Positions 1 through 8,819 of a DNA stretch of 64,000 bases are shown here, in pieces. Origin of the DNA: Chryseobacterium aquifrigidense. Its GTDB lineage: Bacteria; Bacteroidota; Bacteroidia; Flavobacteriales; Weeksellaceae. Each line of letters begins with the position of its first letter. The stretch's first letter is position 1. The notes beneath the pieces were generated by a model that worked only from the letters and a program-made list of their open reading frames with translations, searched no databases and was not told the origin of the DNA. The stretch is from the NCBI RefSeq assembly GCF_006716485.1, contig NZ_VFPD01000004.1, positions 124,001-188,000 on the forward strand, in the 5' to 3' direction. The position numbers and the translations under genes are program-made.

Positions 1-1
1 A

Positions 2-403
2 GCAAGTATTGAAGAATATCAGAAAACTCAGCCTCCTGTAACCATTGAAACAGCTAAGTATTCAGCGGATAATATTGCAGAAGGTAAAGAATTATTCAAA
101 ACAAACTGTGCATCTTGTCATAAAGAAGACGGTAGTGGAGGTATCGGACCAAACCTTACTGATAACTACTGGATCAACCAGCCTGAGAAAACGTTATTTA
201 AAAACGTATTCCATATGGACTGGAATGGTTCTCCTACTAACCCTGCCATGAGAGCCTTCGGTAAAAACGGAGAAGTTTCAGGGGCAGAAATTGAGAAGAT
301 TGCTGCTTATGTATATCACATCAACCAGGAACAACCACCAGTGACTCCAGCTCAGGGAGGAGCAGCTCCTCAAGGAACTGAAGCACATTGGGAAAAAGAA
401 TAA
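2..403 (+). CDS. ccoP: Cytochrome c oxidase cbb3-type subunit III (CcoP), C-terminal part
   Basis: The reading frame is open from the window edge, so the N-terminus lies outside. The 133 visible residues hold one class I cytochrome c domain: heme motif CASCH at fragment residues 36-40, then a conserved GxGPNLTDNYW segment and Met residues suited to axial heme ligation. In cbb3 oxidases CcoP is the membrane-anchored diheme subunit that passes electrons to the CcoN/CcoO core. This would be its second, C-terminal heme domain, followed by a Pro/Ala/Gln-rich tail. The next genes are ccoG and ccoH, which confirms a cbb3 cluster. The subunit call rests on that context plus the domain; the first heme motif cannot be seen here. 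Confidence 0.9.
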   Translation, partial: ASIEEYQKTQPPVTIETAKYSADNIAEGKELFKTNCASCHKEDGSGGIGPNLTDNYWINQPEKTLFKNVFHMDWNGSPTNPAMRAFGKNGEVSGAEIEKIAAYVYHINQEQPPVTPAQGGAAPQGTEAHWEKE

Positions 404-426
404 TTTAAAAAATTAGAAACATATGA

Positions 427-476
427 AAAAAACATAATTTGTTATTAGATTAAAATAGTAACGAATTATGTTTTTT
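427..476 (+). terminator. Terminator-like hairpin between ccoP and ccoG
   Basis: A 13-bp inverted repeat (AAAAAACATAATT at 427-439 with its complement at 464-476) encloses a second 4-bp pairing (GTTA/TAAC) and runs into a T-rich tract up to about 483. It sits 24 bp after the ccoP stop and 21 bp before the ccoG start. It probably ends or attenuates the oxidase-subunit transcript before the assembly genes. Confidence 0.65.
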
Positions 477-497
477 CTTTTTTAAAACCTATTACAT

Positions 498-1952
498 ATG
501 TCAGACATAGAAGATATAGAAGTACGCGGCGGACAGGGACAGGTTCTGGACCCTGAGACTTACAGAGATTCTATAGGGACAATGGAGCAATCCGGAAAAA
601 GAAGGTGGGTCTTTCCAAGAAAACCTAAAGGAAGGTACACCAACTATAGAAACATTGTAAGCTATCTACTATTAATTATTTATTTTACATTACCATTCAT
701 TAAAATCAATGGTAATCCACTATTATTGTTCAATGTCATAGACAGAGAATTTTTCATCTTTGGACAGCCCTTTTATCCACAGGACTTTTTTATCCTCACT
801 TTAGGTGCTATTGCCTCTTTAATCTTTATTATTGTTTTTACGATTGCGTTCGGAAGAATTTTCTGCGGGTGGATTTGCCCTCAGACAATTTTTATGGAAT
901 CTATTTTCCGTAAAATCGAATACCTGATTGAAGGTGACAGAAATAAGCAAATGAAGCTGGACAGACAGGAATGGAACACCGAGAAGATCTGGAAGAGAAG
1001 TTTGAAATGGACTGTTTATATTATCATCTCACTGATCATTACCCACTTTATGTTCATGTATATCGTAGGATATGAAGAAGTATTTAAAATTGTTGGCGAA
1101 GGGCCATTTGCACATCCTACCAATTTTATTGTAATGATTCTTCTTACCGCAGCATTCTACTTTGTATTTGCGTGGTTCAGAGAGCAGGTTTGTACATTGG
1201 TATGTCCTTACGGACGACTTCAGGGAGTATTGATTGATAAAGACACAATCAATGTTTTCTATGATTTTAAAAGAGGAGAAAACAGGTCAAAATGGAGAAA
1301 AGGCGAAGACCGTAAAGCAGCAGGTAAAGGAGACTGTATCGATTGTCACCAGTGCGTAGTGGTATGCCCTACAGGAATTGATATCAGAGACGGTCAGCAG
1401 CTGGAGTGTATCAACTGTACTGCGTGTATTGATGCCTGTGATGAAGTCATGGAAAAAGTAGGTCTTCCAAAAGGATTGATCCGATATGCTTCCGAAAACG
1501 AAATTGAAAAAGAAACTCAATTTAAGTTTACAGGAAGAATGAAAGGATTTGCTGTATTCTTATTCCTTCTTGTAGGATTCTTAGGATACCTTCTTTACAG
1601 CCGTGGTGAGATGGAGGCTAAATTCATCAAGCCTGCAGGGAGCACATTCTTTGTAAGAGATGGTAAAATTACCAATACCTACAATTATACTTTCCTTAAT
1701 AAAACGAACGATAAGAAGATCGTTACCATTAAAGTGATAGATCCTGCACATGGTGAAATCACGTATAGTGCATCAAGTAAGATTCAGGTTGACAGAGATA
1801 AAATTTCAAAAGGGACCATCAATATCAGTTTCCCTGAAAACGATATGAAGCTCTCTAAACAGAATATTACCATTGGTGTTTATGATATGAAAGGTAAACT
1901 GATAGATTCATACCAGACTTATTTTGAAGGACCTTTCAAACTGCAATTTTAA
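498..1952 (+). CDS. ccoG: Cytochrome c oxidase accessory protein CcoG (FixG/RdxA)
   Basis: A 484-residue inner-membrane iron-sulfur protein of the cbb3 oxidase assembly pathway, thought to act in redox handling of copper for the CcoN subunit. Hydrophobic segments fall near residues 50-70, 95-118, 167-190, 204-227 and 349-366. Cysteine pairs CGWIC (about 123) and CTLVC (about 231) lie at membrane edges, as in the family. Two ferredoxin-type clusters follow at about 279-312 (CIDCHQCVVVCP and CINCTACIDAC). After the last membrane segment comes a periplasmic beta-sandwich domain typical of FixG C-termini. Length and order match the family. Followed 10 bp later by ccoH, so the two are cotranscribed. 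Confidence 0.95.
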   Translation: MSDIEDIEVRGGQGQVLDPETYRDSIGTMEQSGKRRWVFPRKPKGRYTNYRNIVSYLLLIIYFTLPFIKINGNPLLLFNVIDREFFIFGQPFYPQDFFILTLGAIASLIFIIVFTIAFGRIFCGWICPQTIFMESIFRKIEYLIEGDRNKQMKLDRQEWNTEKIWKRSLKWTVYIIISLIITHFMFMYIVGYEEVFKIVGEGPFAHPTNFIVMILLTAAFYFVFAWFREQVCTLVCPYGRLQGVLIDKDTINVFYDFKRGENRSKWRKGEDRKAAGKGDCIDCHQCVVVCPTGIDIRDGQQLECINCTACIDACDEVMEKVGLPKGLIRYASENEIEKETQFKFTGRMKGFAVFLFLLVGFLGYLLYSRGEMEAKFIKPAGSTFFVRDGKITNTYNYTFLNKTNDKKIVTIKVIDPAHGEITYSASSKIQVDRDKISKGTINISFPENDMKLSKQNITIGVYDMKGKLIDSYQTYFEGPFKLQF

Positions 1953-1962
1953 TTAGAAAAAA

Positions 1963-2415
1963 ATGAAGAACTTTAGTTGGGGACATGGTGTTGTAATTGC
2001 ACTATTAGCATTCATAGTTTTTATATTATCCATGATGTTTCTTTTCCCGAATGGGCAGAAGAATTCCGAAATGGTTACAGATAATTATTACGAAGAAGAG
2101 TTGAAATACCAGGATGTGATTGATGCCAAGAAAAAAGCAGATGATCTGCAGGAAAAACCTGCATACAGCCAGGATACTAAGGGCATTACCATTACTTTTC
2201 CAAAAGAATATAATAACTCAAATACTACGGTAAAATTTGTTTTAAACAGAACCGACGACCAGAATTTGGATATCAAAAAATCTGTACAGCTTGACGCTGG
2301 CCAATCTTTCACAATTCCTGCACAGGTATTGAAAGTAGGAAACTACACCTTAAGATTAAGCTGGACTAAAGATAAAACAGACTACCGAATGGATTATGAT
2401 GTGATATGGAAATAG
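1963..2415 (+). CDS. ccoH: FixH/CcoH family cbb3 oxidase assembly protein
   Basis: A 150-residue protein with one N-terminal membrane helix (about residues 8-29), a short charged stretch including YYEEELKYQ, and a small periplasmic beta-rich domain. The YY-x-EEL-x-YQ element after the helix is characteristic of the FixH family, which helps stabilise or assemble cbb3 oxidase. It starts 10 bp after ccoG and its 3' end overlaps the next gene by 10 bp, which indicates one operon with translational coupling. Confidence 0.9.
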   Translation: MKNFSWGHGVVIALLAFIVFILSMMFLFPNGQKNSEMVTDNYYEEELKYQDVIDAKKKADDLQEKPAYSQDTKGITITFPKEYNNSNTTVKFVLNRTDDQNLDIKKSVQLDAGQSFTIPAQVLKVGNYTLRLSWTKDKTDYRMDYDVIWK

Positions 2416-3131
2416 GACTTATTGTATCGGCTATTGCTTTAGGCTTTGCTTCCGGTTTTCACTGTATCGGAATGTGTGGACCTATTGCATTATCGATGGG
2501 ATTAACCAAAAAACAGGCTGCCAATTTCTATCTTCAGAACCTAACCTACCAATTCGGAAGAATTTTCACCTATTCTTTATTGGGTGCTCTTCTGGGAATT
2601 ATCGGACAGGGATTTGAAATGGCAGGCTTTCAAAAATATCTTACTATTACTGCTGGCATTCTTCTGATCATTATGGCTGTATTTTCATTTGGCGGAAAAG
2701 ATTTTGCTTCAAAAATTCCTTTTCTCTCTAAGTTTCTGTACAGCGTAAAAATGAATCTGGGAAAATTACTTCAGAAAGCAGATTACCGTTCAAGATTTAC
2801 AACAGGCTTGTTAAATGGCTTTTTACCTTGTGGAATGGTTTATATGGCACTTACTGCCAGCCTGGCAGGAGGAGGAATATGGCAGGGAGCTCTATATATG
2901 GCTTTATTTGGTCTTGGAACACTTCCGTTCATGTTCGCTATAGTTTTGGCCGGAAATCTTATGAATCAGGCTTTCAGGGTAAAAGTTTTAAAAGCAGTTC
3001 CGGTGATCATGATTATTTTGGGAGGATTATTCATTCTAAGAGGGCTTGAGCTGGGAATTCCATATGTTTCCCCAAAAGCGGAAGCCATGACGATCATTAA
3101 AGATCCTAACGGGGCTGTTAACTGTCATTAA
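2406..3131 (+). CDS. TauE/SafE-like (DsbD-type) membrane protein of the cbb3 cluster
   Basis: A 241-residue polytopic membrane protein with about six helices. The first helix carries HCIGMCGP (residues 19-26), the hallmark of the 'sulfite exporter TauE/SafE / UreH-like' family whose members often sit next to ccoG/ccoH. A second conserved NGFLPCGMVYMAL segment lies near residues 138-150. The paired Cys-containing helices suggest metal or thiol transport. A role in copper supply for the oxidase is inference from location. The start codon lies inside ccoH (10-bp overlap). The C-terminus ends in NCH after a short soluble tail. Confidence 0.8.
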   Translation: MEIGLIVSAIALGFASGFHCIGMCGPIALSMGLTKKQAANFYLQNLTYQFGRIFTYSLLGALLGIIGQGFEMAGFQKYLTITAGILLIIMAVFSFGGKDFASKIPFLSKFLYSVKMNLGKLLQKADYRSRFTTGLLNGFLPCGMVYMALTASLAGGGIWQGALYMALFGLGTLPFMFAIVLAGNLMNQAFRVKVLKAVPVIMIILGGLFILRGLELGIPYVSPKAEAMTIIKDPNGAVNCH

Positions 3132-3148
3132 TTTGTATTTGATAAACC

Positions 3149-3868
3149 ATGAAAAAAACCATTGTCTTATTTCTGATAAGCCTTTTTACATTGCAATCCT
3201 GTAATATTAATACAGAAATAATCTACCATAAAGATGCGGCTTCATCTGTGATTACTGATATTGATACGAGGGAATTTATGGCTGAAATGCAGGCTATGAC
3301 TCCAGATTCGTTACAGGATGAGAAGTTCAAGGATATGGACAAATTTCCGACAATCTGGACAAGTATGTATGATATGTTAAAGAAAGAAGGAAAACTGAAA
3401 ACTGAAAATCAGGATACTATTAAAATCCTGAAAAAGTTTTTTCTGAAATCTGTAAAAGAAGACCATAAACCTGTTCCTATTGGCTATTCATTTAAAATGG
3501 ATCATATCACGCCCAATGATTATGAATTAATTAAAAATTTTAATAAAGACGAAAAGCTGCCTTTTGATCAGAATGTACTCAATACCTGGGATGGAAAAAC
3601 ATTAACCATTAATACAGATTTTTTCAATGCAAAAAATATTGAAGAAGTTCTTCAATCTAAAGGTTCAAAAGAGGAAGCTCAGCAAGTGGAAGGAATGATG
3701 ATGATGTTTTTCAAAAATATAGGAACAACATTAAAATTTGAAAGTAAAATAAAGTCTATCACAGGTAAACATGACTGGTTAAAACAGGTTGACGACTATT
3801 CCGTAAGAATCGTATATGATTTGAAAGCCCTATACGACAAAGATTCAAAAACTCAAAAACGCAGATAA
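3149..3868 (+). CDS. Hypothetical lipoprotein
   Basis: A 239-residue protein with a lipoprotein signal peptide: hydrophobic residues 4-15 and lipobox LQSC with Cys18. The rest is soluble, charged and Lys-rich, without a motif I recognise. It starts 17 bp after the cbb3-cluster membrane protein, so it may be the last gene of that operon, and a strong hairpin terminator follows. Nothing visible links it to respiration. Function unknown. Confidence 0.75.
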   Translation: MKKTIVLFLISLFTLQSCNINTEIIYHKDAASSVITDIDTREFMAEMQAMTPDSLQDEKFKDMDKFPTIWTSMYDMLKKEGKLKTENQDTIKILKKFFLKSVKEDHKPVPIGYSFKMDHITPNDYELIKNFNKDEKLPFDQNVLNTWDGKTLTINTDFFNAKNIEEVLQSKGSKEEAQQVEGMMMMFFKNIGTTLKFESKIKSITGKHDWLKQVDDYSVRIVYDLKALYDKDSKTQKRR

Positions 3869-3900
3869 AAAGATTATCATTGTTACAGAATAAAATGATA

Positions 3901-3925
3901 AGGCCCGGACCACAGAGCCGGGCCT
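3901..3925. terminator. Bidirectional intrinsic terminator
   Basis: An 8-bp GC-rich stem, AGGCCCGG (3901-3908) with CCGGGCCT (3918-3925), is followed by TTATTTTTT. It lies between two convergent genes (lipoprotein, plus; secreted protein, minus) and can end both. Confidence 0.85.
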
Positions 3926-3944
3926 TTATTTTTTCTTAATGTGC

Positions 3945-4637
3945 TTAATTAGCAATTAACGTTGCTACAATAGAAGATTGTGAAGAATATGTATTCCAGG
4001 TAAATGTACCTGCATAAGCACCGGTAGTACCTCCAAATTTATAAACATCTTTTGCTACTATGTCAAAAGCATAGGCAGCTCCTTTGGTTACATTTATTTT
4101 ACCAATAATAACTGTCGTTTCAGGGTTCATACCTGCAGAGGGATGTCCTATTGGTGTTGACATTCCATAAAATGTCTCAATACCATTAACCTTTATCACA
4201 ATCTGAGTATTGGAAAAAACAAGACTTCCTGATCCGGAGGCCTCTCCCAATGCCGTATAAATATTAGCCTGGATAAGTAAAACACCATCAGCCGGAGCTG
4301 TATAATTATAATTGAGCCCTGGAATTGAATTAAATGCTGAAGAGCCATTCACACTCTTTCCGCTACTAAAAACATTGAAGCCAAGAGAAGTTTGACCACT
4401 AAGTCCTTGCAAAGAATTCCAGGTGGGTGCTGCTCCTGCACCGTGAGACATCAATACCTGTCCCGCTGATCCTGCAGATCCTGCTGTTCTGGCATCTCCT
4501 CCTACATTGAATTCGTTGGTAATCTGTAACGATCCATTAACATGTAATGATTTTTGTGGCGTATCCGTTTTAATCCCAACTTGTCCATATAACGTTAATG
4601 ACAGTAGAAATCCTACGAAAATTAAATTTTTCTTCAT
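3945..4637 (-). CDS. Secreted protein of unknown function with repeat-type N-terminus
   Basis: A 230-residue protein with a signal peptide (residues 1 to about 19, ending LYGQ). The mature N-terminus, VGIKTDTPQKSLHVNGSLQI, resembles the 'GQVGI...P..LHV' opening common to many Flavobacteriia surface or adhesin-like proteins. A small-residue-rich linker (about 50-75) leads to a beta-rich C-terminal domain (about 90-230) that could be a C1q/TNF-like jelly roll; that fold is inference from pattern only. No catalytic motif and no T9SS sorting domain are visible. It appears monocistronic. Confidence 0.7.
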   Translation of the reverse strand: MKKNLIFVGFLLSLTLYGQVGIKTDTPQKSLHVNGSLQITNEFNVGGDARTAGSAGSAGQVLMSHGAGAAPTWNSLQGLSGQTSLGFNVFSSGKSVNGSSAFNSIPGLNYNYTAPADGVLLIQANIYTALGEASGSGSLVFSNTQIVIKVNGIETFYGMSTPIGHPSAGMNPETTVIIGKINVTKGAAYAFDIVAKDVYKFGGTTGAYAGTFTWNTYSSQSSIVATLIAN

Positions 4638-4963
4638 TTGTTTGTGTTTATTTTTAATATTAATAAAGTATTGGTAAATAATTCCTTAAATAAAAATTTC
4701 GTCGACCTATCAATGATCTGGCAAAACTAAATAAACGAATAAAAAAAACATAATTTAATTCTCATTAACTTGAATAATTGCTAAAACTCCAATGATAATC
4801 GATTAATGAAATAATAAAATAAACAGTATATCTAAAAATTTAGAATAAAAAACTCAAAAGGAAAAGCCAGTACAAGAACTAATGGCTAAACAATTATCTA
4901 CGAAGATTTTAAAATAAAAAAACCACCGGAATGGTGGTCTTTTTTATCTTAAAACATGATTGG
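4638..4963. other. Intergenic region between serS and the secreted-protein gene
   Basis: This 326-bp AT-rich stretch contains the serS terminator at its left end and the 5' region of the minus-strand secreted protein at its right end. I see no credible ORF, RNA gene or full promoter motif in the middle. Confidence 0.5.
4922..4938 (-). terminator. serS intrinsic terminator
   Basis: ACCACC (4922-4927) pairs with GGTGGT (4933-4938) around a 5-nt loop. On the minus strand the hairpin runs into a T-rich stretch. It sits 25 bp after the serS stop. Confidence 0.8.
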
Positions 4964-6232
4964 TTAATTAATTACATCAAATCTTGCATATTCTGCAATC
5001 TTTTTAGGAAGCTTAATTCCTTCTGCTGTTTGGTTATTCTCCAGCAATGCAGCCATAATTCTTGGTAACGCCATTGCTGATCCGTTTAAGGTGTGAACCA
5101 GCTGAGATTTACCATCTCCTTTATAACGGCATTTTAACCTGTTGGCCTGGAATGTTTCAAAGTTCGACACTGAGCTTACTTCCAGCCACATTTCCTGAGC
5201 AGCACTCCATACTTCAAAATCATAAGTCATTGCAGATGCAAAACCTGTATCGCCACCACAAAGTCTTAATACTCTGAACGGAAGTTCAAGATCTGTAAGG
5301 ATTTCTTTGATATGCTCTACCATTTCTTCCAAAACAGCATAAGAATTTTCAGGTTTTTCAATTCTTACAATTTCTACTTTTTCGAACTGGTGAAGACGGT
5401 TCAATCCTCTTACGTGAGCTCCATAGCTTCCAGCTTCTCTTCTGTAACATTGAGAGAATGCCGTATTTTTGATGGGAAGGTCTTTCTCATCAAGCAATAC
5501 ATCACGGTACAGATTCGTTACAGGAACTTCAGCCGTAGGAATAAGATATAATTTATCTTCGTTGATATAATACATCTGCCCTTCTTTATCCGGCAGCTGT
5601 CCGGTTCCAAAACCAGATGCCTCATTCACAACGTGAGGAGGATTTACTTCCGTATATCCTTTTTCTACGTTTTTATCTAAGAAATACTGAACCAAAGCTC
5701 TCTGCAATCTTGCTCCTTTCCCTAAATAAACAGGGAAACCAGCTCCGGCAATTTTTACTCCTAATTCAAAATCAATAAGGTTGTATTTTTTTGCCAGTTC
5801 CCAGTGAGGAATAGCTCCTTCACCAAGTCCTTCTACCGGATGAGACTGGAAAATCATTTCATTATCATCAGCAGAAGCTCCGCTTTTTACCAATTCATTG
5901 GGAATGTTCGGAAGTTGGTACAGAATATTCAGCAGGTCGTTTTCTTTAACTTCTAACTGGGATTTCAATTCTGAGCTCGACTCTTTGTATTGTGCTGTTT
6001 TAGATTTTGCAGATTCCGCTTCTTCTTTTTTCCCCTCTTTCATCAAAAGACCGATTTCTTTCGAAATTTTGTTGATTTCGGAAAGTTGGGAATCTAGTTC
6101 AAACTGGATTCTTTTTCTTTCGTCGTCGGCAGCGATAGCCTCGTCCACCAACTCAAGATTTTTGAATTGTCTTTTCTTAAGACCTTCTAAAACGCGTTCT
6201 TTATTGTCGCGCAAAAAATTGACTTGTAACAT
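4964..6232 (-). CDS. serS: Seryl-tRNA synthetase
   Basis: A 422-residue class II aminoacyl-tRNA synthetase that charges tRNA-Ser (and tRNA-Sec where present). Residues about 27-105 form the long antiparallel coiled coil that grips the tRNA variable arm. The catalytic core follows, with motif 2 around CYRREAGSYGAHVRGL (about residue 260) and motif 3 around NGSAMALPRIMAALLE (about residue 389). Length and start (MLQVNFLRDNKERV) match bacterial SerRS. Upstream there are direct repeats and a palindrome in the untranslated leader; downstream is a clear terminator. Confidence 0.97.
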   Translation of the reverse strand: MLQVNFLRDNKERVLEGLKKRQFKNLELVDEAIAADDERKRIQFELDSQLSEINKISKEIGLLMKEGKKEEAESAKSKTAQYKESSSELKSQLEVKENDLLNILYQLPNIPNELVKSGASADDNEMIFQSHPVEGLGEGAIPHWELAKKYNLIDFELGVKIAGAGFPVYLGKGARLQRALVQYFLDKNVEKGYTEVNPPHVVNEASGFGTGQLPDKEGQMYYINEDKLYLIPTAEVPVTNLYRDVLLDEKDLPIKNTAFSQCYRREAGSYGAHVRGLNRLHQFEKVEIVRIEKPENSYAVLEEMVEHIKEILTDLELPFRVLRLCGGDTGFASAMTYDFEVWSAAQEMWLEVSSVSNFETFQANRLKCRYKGDGKSQLVHTLNGSAMALPRIMAALLENNQTAEGIKLPKKIAEYARFDVIN

Positions 6233-6237
6233 TTTAT

Positions 6238-6278
6238 TTAGATGTTAAATATTAGATGTTTAGCTTATAATAAGCTAA
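6238..6278 (-). repeat. Direct repeat plus palindrome in the serS leader
   Basis: TTAGATGTT occurs twice (6238-6246 and 6252-6260) with a 5-bp gap. It abuts a 19-bp palindrome with arms TTAGCTTAT (6260-6268) and ATAAGCTAA (6270-6278). The block fills most of the 65 bp between the upstream lipoprotein gene and serS. No T-tract follows, so it is not an ordinary terminator. Confidence 0.55.
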
Positions 6279-6297
6279 CATTGTACAAATTTAAAAA

Positions 6298-6816
6298 TTA
6301 TTTTGTGATCGTAACGGTATTTATCGAAGTTGGTGCATCAGCATCTTTAGAAAATACCGGAACCCTGTTATACAAAACCTTTGAAACCTGGAATACTGTT
6401 GGTGTATTACGATACTGAATTTCCAAAGTATCAATCACATTTTCAGCAACATTAGTACTCTTTGTATAGGTAATCTGCATTCTGGAAAAATAGGAAGTTC
6501 CGGTTCCCGGATTATCAGGACTGATAGAATCCAGTCTTCTTCTTTTTGCTCCTGCCAGATAATCCATATAAAACAATGAATCGGTTGTCATCCTTAATGA
6601 TATACTTACCGGAGAATTATCTTTATTTCCAAAAATATCATTCACCGAATATCCCGTAAAAGATCCGGTTTTCTTACTGTTCAAAAGATCCTGGCCAGCA
6701 CTGTTTTTCACATAGATATTAAGAGCCTGATCTATTCTCTGCAAAGAATCATCATCACTTTTACAACCTATCAGTGCAAAAACCGCAACCAGTATACTCC
6801 AAAAATATTTCATCAT
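6298..6816 (-). CDS. Hypothetical lipoprotein
   Basis: A 172-residue protein with a lipoprotein signal peptide (MMKYFWSILVAVFALIGC, Cys18) followed by an acidic KSDDD stretch. Such an acidic run after the lipidated Cys resembles the Flavobacteriia lipoprotein export signal for surface display; that is inference. The rest is beta-rich with no recognised motif. It lies 38 bp downstream of asnB and upstream of serS on the same strand. Function unknown. Confidence 0.7.
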   Translation of the reverse strand: MMKYFWSILVAVFALIGCKSDDDSLQRIDQALNIYVKNSAGQDLLNSKKTGSFTGYSVNDIFGNKDNSPVSISLRMTTDSLFYMDYLAGAKRRRLDSISPDNPGTGTSYFSRMQITYTKSTNVAENVIDTLEIQYRNTPTVFQVSKVLYNRVPVFSKDADAPTSINTVTITK

Positions 6817-6854
6817 AAATACAAAGGTAAAATATTAATCTATAGACTCCTTCT

Positions 6855-8753
6855 TTATTCTTCAAAATATTTCTGATACCATAACTCAAAGGTAACCAGC
6901 TGCCATATTTTCACCCAATCATATTCATGTTCCTGATGATTCCACCATTCATCAATCACTGCGGTATTGAAGAAGTTTCTCTTTTTTAAACTTTCAAGAT
7001 TATCAGTAATAAAATCTCTTAGTCTTTTTTCGTTTTTAATGAAATAACCGACAGGAAATGAAAATCCTTTCTTAGGCATATTCAAAACGGATTCAGGAAG
7101 ATATTTTTCAGCTGTTTTACGCAGCAATGGCTTGTTCTGAGTTCCATTAAACCTAATATTTTCGGGAAGGGCTGATACATAATCTATCAGGCTGTTACTC
7201 AGATATGGGTAGCGGAATTCTACGCTGTATTTCATTGCGCTCATATCATCCCGGAAAACGTGGTGAGAAGACAATGAATACTTCATATCATATTCAAAAT
7301 ACCCTGAATAATTTTTGGTTTCTGAAAGATGATATTTTGAAAGATTAGTCTCAATTTTGTTATAAATATGAGGATTAATAAGACTTTTAGCTTCCACGGG
7401 CATCATACTGCTCTGACTTTGTCTGAAAAAATCAAACATATAATCCTGAGAGAAATAATTTTTTACTCTTTGCGAAAACTTATCTTTCGTAAAGATAAAA
7501 GGGCTTATAAAATTAAAATTTCTCATCAGAAGCCATCTTTTCAGCTTCAATGTATGGGAATAGCCAGCAAAAAGTTCATCAGCTCCGTTTCCGCTTAAGA
7601 CTACTTTAAAGTCTTTATCGTGTGCATATTTTGCAGCGTTGATTAACACTTCAAAACTGCTGTAAGGTTCTTCAAAGTGTTGGATATTCTCTTTAAGATT
7701 TTCCAAAGCTTCTTCATCACTTACTTTTTTAATCTCATGTGAAACATCAAAATGTCTGGCAGCCACGGATGCATTTTTCACTTCTTCTTCAGAAAATGGA
7801 TAAGATATCGTGTACGTGTTAATATCAGCATTGAAAAACATTGATTTCGAAGCAATTAAGGTAGAATCTATTCCTCCGCTCATCATCACTGCTACAGGAA
7901 CATCTGCATACAACTGTTCTGAAATACTTTCAGAAAGCAGAGCATCTATTGTTCTTACCGCTTCTTCTTCTGAAATATCTTTTGAAAGCAGCGAAGGCAA
8001 TTCCCAAAATTTTTCTTTGGTGATCTTATGATCCTTTAAATCAACAGTCATTAAAGAAGCAGGCTCCAGAGAGAAAATATGCTGAAAACAGGTTTGCGGA
8101 GCCAATGTTGTCTGAAAAAGGAAATTAGTATACACCCCATTCCAGTTGATTTCAGGCTTTACCAATTCATTCTTCAGTAATGCTTTTATTTCTGATCCCC
8201 AAACCAGTCCATCCTTACTGTGATGATAAAAAAGCGGCTTCATTCCTACCCTGTCCCTTGCCAGTATAAGTTTCTGTGAGATAAGATCTACAATACAAAT
8301 GGCAAACATTCCATCCAGCTTTGCAAAAGCAGAATTTCCCCACTCCTGATAGGCTGTGAGAATAACTTCAGTATCAGAACTACTGTGAAAAGAATGTCCC
8401 AAAGATTCAAGTTCTTTCCTCAGTTTTTTAAAATTATAAATCTCTCCGTTAAAGGTAATTATGATCTGTTCATTTTCTGACAGCATGGGCTGATGTCCTT
8501 TTTCAGAAAGATCAATAATGGATAATCTTCGGAAACCCAAAGCAATAGCTGAATTTTTCTCGCTTAAAAGCGGAAACTGTTCTTTAATTTTTTGTGTGGA
8601 ATCATTCCCTGAAAAAGCAACTCCCTGGTTGGCATTGCAGAGCCAGAACCCTTCATCATCTGGCCCGCGATGTCTGATTGCCTGATTCATTTCCAGAATA
8701 TTTGTAGAGGAAATACTTTTATGAAATGAATAATAACCACTGATTCCGCACAT
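6855..8753 (-). CDS. asnB: Asparagine synthase (glutamine-hydrolysing)
   Basis: A 632-residue two-domain enzyme. The N-terminal glutaminase (Ntn) domain begins with catalytic Cys2 in MCGISGYY and carries the RHRGPDDEG motif at about residues 28-36. The C-terminal synthetase domain has the PP-loop SGGIDS near residue 290, which binds ATP for beta-aspartyl-AMP formation. Size matches the AsnB family. The next genes in the transcription group are a flippase and a glycosyltransferase, and AsnB-type proteins are common in surface-polysaccharide clusters, where some amidate sugar or amino-acid substituents. Whether this copy serves central asparagine synthesis or glycan decoration cannot be told from sequence alone. 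Confidence 0.93.
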   Translation of the reverse strand: MCGISGYYSFHKSISSTNILEMNQAIRHRGPDDEGFWLCNANQGVAFSGNDSTQKIKEQFPLLSEKNSAIALGFRRLSIIDLSEKGHQPMLSENEQIIITFNGEIYNFKKLRKELESLGHSFHSSSDTEVILTAYQEWGNSAFAKLDGMFAICIVDLISQKLILARDRVGMKPLFYHHSKDGLVWGSEIKALLKNELVKPEINWNGVYTNFLFQTTLAPQTCFQHIFSLEPASLMTVDLKDHKITKEKFWELPSLLSKDISEEEAVRTIDALLSESISEQLYADVPVAVMMSGGIDSTLIASKSMFFNADINTYTISYPFSEEEVKNASVAARHFDVSHEIKKVSDEEALENLKENIQHFEEPYSSFEVLINAAKYAHDKDFKVVLSGNGADELFAGYSHTLKLKRWLLMRNFNFISPFIFTKDKFSQRVKNYFSQDYMFDFFRQSQSSMMPVEAKSLINPHIYNKIETNLSKYHLSETKNYSGYFEYDMKYSLSSHHVFRDDMSAMKYSVEFRYPYLSNSLIDYVSALPENIRFNGTQNKPLLRKTAEKYLPESVLNMPKKGFSFPVGYFIKNEKRLRDFITDNLESLKKRNFFNTAVIDEWWNHQEHEYDWVKIWQLVTFELWYQKYFEE

Positions 8754-8819
8754 AGTAAAGAGTTAATAGATCTGTAAAAATAGGAAAATGACTTTATTTT
8801 GTAGCTGTGTATGAAGTAA

